Assembly: GCA_000934385.1 (NCBI GenBank)
Contig: KN880807.1
Location: 4,949 to 20,487 of the forward strand
From: Cylindrobasidium torrendii FP15055 ss-10
Taxonomy: Eukaryota; Basidiomycota; Agaricomycetes; Agaricales; Physalacriaceae
Direction of reading: 5' to 3'
Length of the DNA: 15,539 nt
Shown one piece after another: positions 1 through 8,095 of this stretch. The notes under the pieces are model-generated. The model saw only the letters and a list, made by a program, of their open reading frames with translations, did not search any database and was not told the origin of the DNA. Each line of letters begins with the position of its first letter. The first letter of the stretch is position 1. The translations under genes and the position numbers were made by a program.

Positions 1-915
1 TAGAAGCATGCCTGCGCCAACCCAGTAAACCTAGCATAACGTGCCGCCTTCGCGTCTCATTCTGGAGTAGAAGCAAAGACCCGGCGACGCGTACAAGTGC
101 GCCATTCAGCGATGCCGCGACGGGGGTCATGTAAGGGGATGCGTAAACCCGATATCGCGCACCGTTCTCTGGATCGTCCTCGTTCTCTGGATCGTCCTCG
201 TTCTCTGGATCGTCCTCGTTCTCTGGATCGTCCTCGTTCTCTAGTGGTCCGCCTTCGTTCTCTGGATCGTCCTCATTCTCCGGTGGTCCGCCTTCGTTCT
301 CTGGATCGTCCTCATTCTCTGGTGGTCCGCCTTCGTTCTCTGGAAGTCCTCCTTCGTCTTCGGTCATGCCTTGACGTTGAACTTGTACTGTTCTCCGTTT
401 CGAGGCTTGTTTGACTGTCGGTAGAGTCTTTCCACCTCGAGGGCATTTCTTCTTCTCGCGTACCCGTTCGCGTCTCTTCTCTAGTCGATCGCAGCCCCAA
501 TTTTCGTCGCCGTCTGAGTCTATTTCCCCAGCTATGGCCTCGTTGTTGCCAGTCACGGCCGAGGTGTCGTCGCCGGTCGCTTTCGGCGCCTCGGTCGTAT
601 TTCCCCCAATTGCGATGTCACTCGAAGGGAATGGGCATGAAAAGGTGAATGGGAAATGATTAGGCAGTTCGGAGGGTGATGGGCGCGCGGACAGAGATGA
701 GGCTGGGGCTGGAATCAAACTCGGTGAGGCCAAATATGATGGATCAAATACAACTACGCACCCAGATGCGCGGCAGAGCCGCCTGCATTTTCCCAAAGAT
801 CTTGTATATCCTTGGGCGCAGGTTTGACCGCATGATACGCACGGATTGCTTCCATGACCCAGGTCCGTGGTCCTTCTTCCAACTTGCTGAAGTCAACGAG
901 TGCAGGATCAGACAT
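1..915 (-). CDS. Acidic repeat protein of unknown function, two exons seen, 3' end beyond the window
   Basis: I do not recognise the family. The chosen start is the ATG at 915 (context acaacATGTCT, A at -3), giving MSDPALVDFSKLEEGPRTWV. Exon 1 is 915-762 and the intron 761-709 (53 bp, GTGCGT donor, TTCCAG acceptor, phase 1). Exon 2 runs open from 708 to base 1 without a stop, so at least 287 residues are present and the C-terminus is missing. After a Pro/Ser-rich stretch comes an acidic block (IDSDGDENWGCDRLE), then a strongly basic segment (about residues 120-150, including RERVREKKKCPRGGK) that could be a nuclear localisation or nucleic-acid-binding patch. Residues 170-234 are a perfect-frame ENEDDP/ENEGGPP repeat. 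Charge segregation suggests an intrinsically disordered nuclear protein, but that is inference. The last ~50 codons before the edge look less protein-like and may contain another intron. Confidence 0.62.
163..354 (-). repeat. Coding minisatellite made of 18-bp and 21-bp units
   Basis: Ten head-to-tail units fill 192 bp. On the plus strand the 18-mer cgttctctggatcgtcct occurs four times in a row (163-234) and again at 256 and 295. It alternates from 235 with related 21-mers ending in gtggtccgcctt (235, 274, 313), and closes with a diverged 21-mer at 334. Both unit lengths are multiples of three, so the minus-strand frame stays open and reads ENEDDP (18-mer) or ENEGGPP/ENEGGPL (21-mer). The first four copies are identical, which points to recent expansion. 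Confidence 0.95.
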
Positions 916-1460
916 GTTGAGTGGTAAGCCAGAACGCTGGAGTCGCCAGTGTTGATGTTGAAACGTTGATGGACGAAAAGAACACGACGGCGCAGGCCTA
1001 AGGTGGACCAACAGGATCCGCAATTATTGCACCCGAACGGCTTCAATGTCCGACGTACGTCAAATCATGTGATCGAGATTACCCGGCTCTTGTCCGTCCA
1101 ACGCGTGGACACCGGGCATGCCGTTGGGCGGGATGTCGGGAGGGCGGGATGTCGGGATTTCGGGAGGGCGGGATGTCGGGGAGGGCGCGCGCTGGGTTTG
1201 AAAATTCACATGTCCTACGATAACCCAAGGAAAATTTGTGAATTGTGGATGAGCGGATAATGACTCGGAAAACACAAATTTAACAGATTCTCGCGCTGAC
1301 CCAGTATAGAGACAGACAGGGAACTTGGCGATTGGCAGTCCGCAGGTGAGTAGCCCTGACGACGAATCTGGTCTCACTACCTCACGAGAATCTTTTCCTT
1401 CTGGAATCTGGCAGTCCTCGAGCATTATCTCTACCTCCAAAGATACGCAATATATACCCA
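916..1460. other. Intergenic stretch with a small GC-rich minisatellite
   Basis: This lies between the start of the repeat-protein gene and the end of the next minus-strand gene. A minus-strand reading frame of 133 codons starts at 1461, overlapping the upstream stop codon (TAATG). Its C-terminal half is only the translated minisatellite at 1126-1180, and no splice logic or recognisable domain supports it. It probably holds the promoter and leader of the 915 gene and the 3' UTR of the 4317-1461 gene. Confidence 0.5.
1126..1180. repeat. Three perfect copies of a 15-bp G-rich unit
   Basis: The 15-mer gggcgggatgtcggg occurs at 1126-1140, 1142-1156 and 1166-1180, separated by 1 and 9 bases. All three copies are identical. 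The strand is rich in runs of three G, so G-quadruplex formation is conceivable but was not tested. Confidence 0.9.
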
Positions 1461-4317
1461 TTAACCAAGTGAGTGAGGGAGGATGGGAGGACGCTTAAAT
1501 ACGTCTATAAAGTTCCTGATATATTCGAATGCAATGTGCTCGCTAGCGACCGCAACAACAGAGTCCGTGAGATCGAGACCGGATTCGTGGGCGTCGCGTA
1601 AGTGCACCTTCAGGTCCTCGACCGACGACAAAGAGTTGATGAGCGGGGCAACCCGACCGCGCGTCCAAGTTTGCATAAGTTCCCACAGAGCAAGGTAGGT
1701 TCTGGCGCGCGCCGTCGAATTGGCTGAGGCAAACCCACTATTGCAGTCGTACAGCTGGGGGACACATTTGGACTTCCAGTGAGGAAAGATACCGAAGATT
1801 TTGTTTCGCCGCTCATCCCAGCTACTAGCATCGAGCTCGCTCTCGACATCCTCTTCTTTGTCAGACTCCCTGGAATCAGGACTGTCGACCAGGCAGTAAC
1901 GGTGGGAATCGAGCCTGAGGACCTCGAAGCGGAAATTGGCTTCGCAGCATTCCCAAGCTATCTCTGTGCGCATTTCTTGGGACAAATTGTCCATTACCCA
2001 TCGTCCCCGCCACTGCGCTCCCCCCTCTTCTAAGTTATTTAATCGAACATCTTCCTGAGAACAGTCAGTGCCCGAAAGACACTGCCTCAGAGACAAAGGT
2101 GCTCACAATGTGAGAAAAATGAGCAACAGCCTCCCGAAGCGCTAACTCTGCCTGCCTCCAGTTGGACATCCCACGCTTATTCTTCTCACTAGGCTTGGGC
2201 ATCTCACCCTTCCCCATCACCATTCGCCATGCACGCGACCGTAGACTCGACACCTTGTCCAGAGGGAGACCCAGACGCAACAGCAGCAGAGGTCGCCACT
2301 TCAAATAAGTGCGCACCGCGGTGTCATTGAGCGTTGCCATGAACTCTGGAGGCGGAAGCGTGTATTTCGCGTCGACACATTCAGGCACTTTGGCATTGTC
2401 AAGGAATCCAGCGGCAGCTCGAGAGGCCGCCTCTCTCCAGCCGGCCAGAATGCAAGGCATGGGCGGAGGCATATCATAGAACTTGGCCAAAACGCCTGTG
2501 GCACCGTCGCGCGAGGGCCAACTTCCGGATTTCGACATCGGCATCGCATTCTTTGATGCTGCCTCGCTCGCTGGGGTCGATCGTGAGGGTCCCGAAGCTG
2601 GCGAATAATCTCCGACAGGCGGTGCTTCTAGCCCTGCCCAATCTAATTGGTCTTTGTCTGATGTAAGAGGCTGCAGTGTTGCCCTTGATGGTCGAAGGGC
2701 CTTTAACAAAAGGCGTGTCGCAGCCGTTCCATTAGGGATGTCGAGTTCACTGTCTTGCGCAGCGTCCATATACTCGCCGTGTACCCAGTCCGGCCACTCC
2801 TGCAATTTCGTCCAAGCCCAGTCTCTCGACGCGCATATTCGCTGCAAGTAACGCTTCATGGCCGCGTAACGCTTCAGATCGCCCGCGCCGCAAACACATA
2901 GTATTGGGCGCCATGTATCCTTCTCTCCAAGCCAAATATTTCGCCCAACTGCACTCGTTTCTCGGTGTCTTCGGAACGCATCCTCCCCAGGTGTAAATAC
3001 TACGCCCGCAGCCTCCCTCCATCCCAAAGGCATTGCAGACCTATCTCGAACCAGCCACACTGGAATACCAGCCTACCTGAAGGTCAGTTATCTTGCGTGC
3101 CTATCCTTCATCAATACTCACGCGATAGAAACGGTCTGCAATCTCAAGTCTGCCCACAATAGCCCCCATCAACTCGAGACGCACAGGCGACGGCGACACA
3201 GGCGGATCGTGCAGTGCTGGCTGAAGTTGCAACCAGGTCAGACGCCCATGTAATTCCAGTAGTGTGCGTTGCAGAGTGACCACACGAGGAGTAGCCTGCT
3301 CAACTTCAATGGGTGTTTCTAGTGTTTCCCAGAGCACCCTGCTGGCGCTCCGTAGTCCCCTGGCTTTGCAGTCGTTGAATGGGAGGATCTGAGACCTCCC
3401 CAAAGCCCACTCATCCTCTAAATCACGAAAGCGCGCCCGCGCCTGCATCCAAGCTTCCTCGAGACTCTGCTTGCGTTCCGCGCGTAGGACAACGAGTTTC
3501 AGATTGCGCAGAGAACCTTCCTGATCGTGGTTTTCAAAGTCGTCGGGACTGAACACTTCCCATAGCACGGGAGAGACGTTCGTTGATTCAGACGGCCAGG
3601 GAATGGTCGCATAGTGAGCCACCCGCGACCTCCACAGCTGCGGGTGAAAAATTGGATCGTAGTTTCCGTAGCGCAGGGCAGTGTCCATTTCGATAGGGCA
3701 CCAGCCGTATTGAGGGGAAGCTGCTGCCTTCATATTAGGTGATGTGGTCACCAGATTGACGCCGAGAGTTTGGTATTCCTGGGCGCACAAGGCGTCTGAG
3801 GCAGCTATTTTTCCAGCATGAGCCGTTGCATGCGTTCTTCACGGGGGAAATAATACCACTGACCCCATCCGCCAATCGAGGAATCCTTCCCGGTGTGGGG
3901 AGAGGCAGATGGGGTAATTGAACTGACGGCTCATAGATTGGTCGAAAGGCTTCACGGTACGCCATATTCCCTGGGATAACGGGGCGGTATTCGCGGATGG
4001 GTGGCTCCTGCCGGGCGTTTACGCACTTCTTGACCAGTCGCGACCTTTTTCCCGAGCGCTGCACACGATGTAAAACCGATGTGCTTGGCCAGAACGGATG
4101 TTATGGGACGTCCAGGGAAGATCAACAAGGCAAGAAAGCAATGTATTCGCAAGGGCGCAATGTCATCAAGTGGTGGGCGAATGTCGGTGTCTTTAATCCT
4201 ACATCGGGATTCGGCGAGCGTCCGATCACGTCACGTGACGAAGTTAATCGACAATGTATACGCACTGCGCAGACTTGCGAAGCGGAGGAAGCAACCTCCG
4301 TGCAAAAGCAACACCAT
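1461..4317 (-). CDS. Large orphan protein with AGIPVWLVRDRSAM core, about 874 residues in the full model; 5' part uncertain
   Basis: Function unknown. The secure part is three exons: 3778 (or further upstream) to 3122, 3072-2107 and 2054-1461. They are joined by phase-0 introns at 3073-3121 (49 bp, GTGAGT donor, TAG acceptor) and 2055-2106 (52 bp, GTGAGC, CTGAC branch, CTCAG). The first splice creates FYR|AGIPVWLVRDRSAMPLGWREA and the second HFSHI|EDVRLNN. Visible features are a Trp-rich N-terminal region (YGWCPIEMDTALRYGNYDPIF), a charged helical middle, a Ser/Pro linker after GLEAPPVGDY, and an acidic stretch (SDKEEDVESELDASSWDE) in the last exon. Tentative upstream exons are 4317-4266, 4190-4027 and 3970 onward (introns 4191-4265 and 3971-4026, both GTGCGT donors, phases agreeing). 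Between 3866 and 3808 the coding frame shifts by one base and back, described separately. From memory, proteins of this style are multicopy in agaricomycetes. The stop at 1461 is simple read-through, so a further 3' exon cannot be excluded. Confidence 0.7.
3805..3970 (-). other. Segment with two apparent compensating frameshifts, or alternatively an 81-bp intron
   Basis: Upstream of about 3867 the coding-like frame reads GIWRTVKPFDQSMSRQFNYP and on to REGFLDWRMG. It then hits TGA at 3841-3839. A neighbouring frame, entered by dropping one G of the four-G run at 3863-3866, reads GQWYYFPREERMQRLMLEK and stops at TAG 3807-3805. Adding one A to the five-A run at 3808-3812 returns to the original frame as IAASDALCAQEYQTL. 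The alternative is an intron 3859-3779 (GTGGTA donor, CCCAG acceptor, 81 bp), which also keeps the frame but discards the protein-like segment. Confidence 0.5.
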
Positions 4318-5100
4318 GAGCTCTTACAGATATAATAGCACATACTCCAGCGGAAATTCAACTCATCGAAAAGTCAAGTGCTTCACCACCAATCGAACAC
4401 ACTTCGTACTTCAATGTACTGCGCCCAATGCCGTAGTCCTAGAACTCTGTGTTGACAGCCATACATGGGTTGTAGTTGTTGTGCCTTTCTTACGCAGACT
4501 TGTGCCGTAGGCCAAGGGCGCCAACGCGGCAAGGACGACAGGATAATATGCCCCTTCACCGGGAGAGTAATCCTATAATTCGTACAAGTCCTCTATTAGT
4601 ACCTCTCCCCGGTAGAATAGCTCCGATGCGAAGTGAGTATACAGTTGTAACACCAACTCGGTGAAAAATCCAAACCAGAAAAGAGGGTCGGCATAGTAGT
4701 ATTAGTAGTACTTATGTATAATACATCGATATCTCTGTCCACGATCTAGTACAACGCGGTACTGCGAACGGCAAGTAAACAGACGACAGAGCATATCTGG
4801 ATAAAACAGTCTTCACCAGTGTCTATCTTTTGACGCCCACTGCAATTCCTCAGTGACCAGCCTTGCTATATTGCCGACCTTTCTCAGCGCACATAATGAA
4901 AATCCAAGGTGAAGCTTTTGAGAAGTTTCCAGAAAAGATGTGGTCCTTTCTGACTTCACACCAGTACAGATGAGGACCGAAATCAGCTCGTTTGTAATGG
5001 GCTAGCTAGGCAGATAAAAGTACATTATTCTTACAACTTCTCAGGTCACTAACACCTGATAACAGAGAAAATCATATCTGAAGTTAAATCATATCCGAAG
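4318..5100. other. Intergenic stretch, no supported gene
   Basis: Only short frames without domain character or splice logic occur here. A plus-strand frame from 4079 to 4510 begins with a basic segment (MGRPGKINKARKQCIRKG after an internal ATG) but opposes the better-supported minus-strand exons. Noted structures are an imperfect inverted repeat (accgggagag near 4558 against ctctccccggt near 4603), a perfect hairpin tcaggt/acctga at 5041-5059, and a 17-bp tandem duplication at 5069-5102. The stretch presumably contains the promoter of the 4317-1461 gene and the 3' region of the next gene. Confidence 0.5.
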
Positions 5101-5102
5101 TT
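5069..5102. repeat. 17-bp tandem duplication abutting a stop codon
   Basis: aaatcatatctgaagtt (5069-5085) is followed directly by aaatcatatccgaagtt (5086-5102), with one mismatch. The second copy overlaps the TAA stop (minus strand, 5103-5101) of the 6216-5101 gene, so the duplication extends the 3' UTR without altering the protein. Confidence 0.9.
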
Positions 5103-6216
5103 AGTCATCGTCTTGTTCTTGTTCAGACAATAAAATGATATCTTCCTGCCCCGCGGCCTCGTAGAAGCGCCATGCAAATTCCATCGCTTCGGGGGTCATG
5201 GGGGTCCCAGAGCCCTCCAACCTCTGTGAAAAGGTCGAATACGTTTTCGATTTGTTGAGAGCGGCGCGTGCGGCGTGGGAAAGATGGATAGAGGCGTAGT
5301 CATCGAATAGCTGTTGCCACGATGTGTGAGGACCATCCGGGTTATCTCCTCTGACCTTCTCGCCGTGTTGCTTTCCTGAAACCGCCCTTGAGGTTGAAGC
5401 AGAAGGCGATTTCCCTTTGGGGGAATGGAGTGCATGCGCGCTCTTTGCTCTAGCTCCTGGTGAGCGGGAAGGCGTAGTGGGTGTGACAGGAGATTTCGTA
5501 GCGCGGGAAGGGTGCTTTCCAGATGGTGAAGGAGAAGTTGGAGATCGGGCAGGCAGCGACGTAGAGGATACCCGTCGTTGCGATGGACTGTTTGTTGGCG
5601 TGACGGGATTGATCCACCCGTAAGAATCAAGTTGAGATACATGATCTTCAATCCCGGTATTCCAATCAAGAGGGCGTTCTGCGACCTTTCCGCGAGTCAG
5701 GAGGGCCTCCAAGGCAGGACCAACACTGCCGTATCGATATCCACGACGGTAGTCCGCAAGGTTTGACGACAGGGAATTCAGAGCGGATCTCCTGCACGGA
5801 TTAGCCCAGCACGGCAGCTTCCAGCACAAAACGTACTCCGTAATGAAAATCGCAATCCTTCGCCCAAACAGTATGGTATAAAAGCTCTCGATACTCTCAA
5901 AAGTCGTGTCAAGCTGGTCGATAACGCTTCTGTCCTTGAGTTTTCGATACATAGCACCTCCATCCCCTTGTTGGATGAGGTCCTCATCCGTGCGACGAAG
6001 AGCGTTGTCCAGAAGCTGGCATACTGCTTCGCCTTGATCGCGTGTGGTGACCTCGATAACAAATGGGACGGCCGGTTTGTTGGGCCCAGCAATCACCCAG
6101 CATCTTCATGCGATTTCAGTGGTGTGAGGGACAAGCATAATACAAAGAACGTACGGGCTGCGTTCGACATTTGTGCCTTTGATGTCGAAGTTAACATACC
6201 ACGGCGAATCTGCCAT
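5101..6216 (-). CDS. 339-residue protein with a possible viroplasmin/RNase H1-N-like domain and a Ser/Pro-rich linker
   Basis: The start ATG at 6216 gives MADSPWYVNFDIKGTNVERS. Exons are 6216-6155, 6103-5837 and 5791-5101. Intron 1 (6104-6154, 51 bp, GTACGT donor, phase 2) yields ERSP|CWVIAGPNKPAVPF. Intron 2 (5792-5836, 45 bp, GTACGT donor, GGCTAATCC branch, GTGCAG acceptor) keeps the frame if retained, so an unspliced reading would insert 15 Cys/Trp-rich residues. Spliced, residues 95-146 read FYTILFGRRIAIF, then ITERSALNSLSSNLADYRRG, then a YGSVGPALEALLTRGKV tail. This resembles the (F/Y)YVV..GR..GIF..W...GY.S..EA pattern of viroplasmin/RNase H1 N-terminal hybrid-binding domains, although the usual Trp after GIF is absent. 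Residues ~170-250 are Ser/Thr/Pro/Lys-rich and probably disordered. The C-terminus is acidic (SEQEQDDD). The nucleic-acid-binding role is inference. The gene is divergent with the 6428 gene. Confidence 0.75.
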
Positions 6217-6427
6217 AGTGGGCGAAAGCAAGTTGCTTGCTCGAAGTCGATCAGATCACTTCAGGCTACCTTATGCACAAGTCCACAGCAAACCGACTTG
6301 CAATGGGTATTTACAGAGCCGGAAATAAGCATTTCGCTCTATTTTTTCCACATAGACCGCACCCACAGCAACTTGTTTGGCGCGCGCGCCATCAATCCTG
6401 GTGATCGATCTGTGTACGCTGATTAAA
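6217..6427. promoter_or_regulatory. Putative bidirectional promoter, 211 bp
   Basis: The interval separates the inferred start codons of two divergent multi-exon genes (minus from 6216, plus from 6428), so both promoters must lie here or overlap the first exons. I see no clear TATA box. A T-rich tract ctattttttcc occurs near 6338. The assignment rests on gene geometry only. Confidence 0.45.
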
Positions 6428-7347
6428 ATGGCTAAGCGCATAACCTACATCCCAGAATTGGAACCATGGTGAGCGTACCGGTGCACCAATTCAAGTTTCT
6501 GCGACTCATAGCTTGGTGCAGTCTGATTCTTCAGTAACCTCCGAAGCTATTCATCGCCGTGGCCGAACCTTACCGCGCTTGGAATTTGCCCTTGACGTTG
6601 ATGACGAAGAACTGGTTGCAGTCAAGATAGCAGGTGAGCATCCTGGGCTAATCAAAGCTCGCGAGTCGCGACTCACTTTTGCGCAGATCAAGGAAACCTC
6701 AGTCAGTTACCAGAGAAGCAAGCTCTTGTGAATACAGAGCCTCAGGATAACGCACAACAGTAAGTCGAGCTCCTCTTTGGCTCTCAGCGGGTTCAAATCG
6801 TCGCAGGCTATCTGTTCAGGATGGCGCTACGACAATGGAGGTTGCAGATGATTCGTTGTCCAACGTAGCCATCTTCAAGAACCCCAAGATGATGAAGAGC
6901 AGGTTGGGGTCTTGGTGGGAGTCAAGCTCCAGCGCCCCTCTTGTCGAGCCGCCTGCATGTCCATTGGCAATGGTTCGGGATCCTGACTTGAACCAGCTCT
7001 CTGTGGCCATCCCCGACGCATCCCCTATTCTCCCCATCAAGCCTAGGACCATCCCCTCAGCCGGGGATGTCTACGTACATCACTACGGCAGTGACAGGCG
7101 CCAGCTATGGGTCAGGTCCGTGAAACAGATGTGGGATATTCTCCCCGACGACGCTGGCATTCCCTCCTCAGGTGTGCCGCAGGAGGACTGGCCGCGACAC
7201 CCACGACACCCACGCGCCCCCTATATGGAACACTACCTCGTGTATCCTAAGCGTGAGGATTCGAGGCCGAACTGGGTGAAATGGGCTACTATCCAGTTGG
7301 CATCAAAAGATTCGAAGGGCCCCGGATCACCTGTTAAAAAGCAGTAG
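6428..7347 (+). CDS. 258-residue protein of unknown function, four exons
   Basis: The start ATG at 6428 lies in a good context (taaaATGGC) and begins MAKRITYIPELEPCLVQSDS. Exons are 6428-6468, 6512-6633, 6687-6759 and 6807-7347. Introns are 6469-6511 (43 bp, GTGAGC..CATAG, phase 2), 6634-6686 (53 bp, GTGAGC..GCGCAG, phase 1) and 6760-6806 (47 bp, GTAAGT..TCGCAG, phase 2). All phases agree, and the joined reading passes through ELVAVKIADQGNLSQLPEKQ and on to NAQQLSVQDGATTMEVADDS. The N-terminal half is acidic and low in hydrophobicity. The C-terminal half has aromatic segments YVHHYGSDRRQLWVRSVKQM (about residues 168-187) and YMEHYLVYPKRED that look folded. The C-terminus is basic (SKGPGSPVKKQ). 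No signal peptide, membrane segment or known domain was seen. The 43-bp first intron is short, so the first exon is the least certain part. Confidence 0.72.
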
Positions 7348-8095
7348 CGAATAGAGGGTAGCAAATAGTCCATTTTTGCGCCGCAGGGCATGATTCCAAT
7401 ATGACAGAGATTCGTCCCAAGTTTTTCGTACACGTATTGCAGTCTGGGGATGCCCCATAGCTAACAGAAGCTGCGCACTTACTGATGATTTGGCCCCGCT
7501 GAGGTAAGATAACCTACTAAATGGACTATAAGTCACTCAGAGTGAAGAGGAATGTCGAACATGTCATTCGAATCTTGTACGTGCGAGCCGCGGATGCGAT
7601 GAAGGGCGCGAGCGACAAGGAATGATGCATATGTGCCATCGCTTGACGCCATGAATTTACTTTGAGGACGCGTTATCGGGGCTCTCCTCTACACAGAGAT
7701 GAGTAGGTCTCGTTGGAATGTACCTCTGGGAAAGCGGAAGGAGTGGAGCTCTCAGAGCCCCAGTCGCTGCGTTTCAAGCTGGGACAGTGAGGGCGAGTGA
7801 ACAAGCTCAGCCGCCGGCAATCGTGAACTCATCGACATCCTTGACCATAGGTGGGAGCCGTTCACTTACCTCCCTTGCATCCGTCGCCAATGAACAGCGC
7901 TCAGTCAGTCAGTCAGTCAGTCAGTGGTAAGAGTGCCAATTTGCTTATGATGCACACTTTCAGCCATATTCCGCCGGTTTATGATTGAGGCCCGACTAAC
8001 AACATCAAATGTCAAACATCAAGCATTGCATTAGTACATCCCAGATACCCTACTCAAGTAATACGAGCCCAAGTAGTGCACCCAGCGCGTTTGTT
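7348..8095. other. Intergenic stretch between convergent genes, with a TCAG microsatellite
   Basis: The two flanking genes converge here, so this should hold both 3' UTRs. Short frames on both strands (for example plus 7718-7930, which runs into the translated TCAG repeat) have no recognisable content and are not called. Confidence 0.5.
7901..7924. repeat. (TCAG)6 microsatellite
   Basis: Six uninterrupted copies of the tetranucleotide tcag, followed by tgg. It lies in the gap between two convergent genes. Confidence 0.97.

Noticed and set aside
97..414. Plus-strand reading of the repeat array as an RSLDRP-repeat protein
   Set aside because: It is the antisense of the minus-strand array. The minus strand is open over a much longer stretch, has a good start codon and a clean intron, and has non-repetitive flanks.
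1060..1461. 133-codon minus-strand frame starting at the TAATG overlap
   Set aside because: Its second half is the translated G-rich minisatellite, there is no domain or splice support, and eukaryotic genes do not rely on stop-start overlap.
4079..4510. 143-codon plus-strand frame with a basic MGRPGKINKARK segment
   Set aside because: It lies opposite tentative minus-strand exons whose intron phases agree, and its C-terminal half is of low quality. I could not match it to a DNA-binding family with confidence.
6786..6800. tRNA B-box-like gggttcaaatcg
   Set aside because: It falls in an intron of the 6428-7347 gene; no A-box, cloverleaf or terminator T-run accompanies it.
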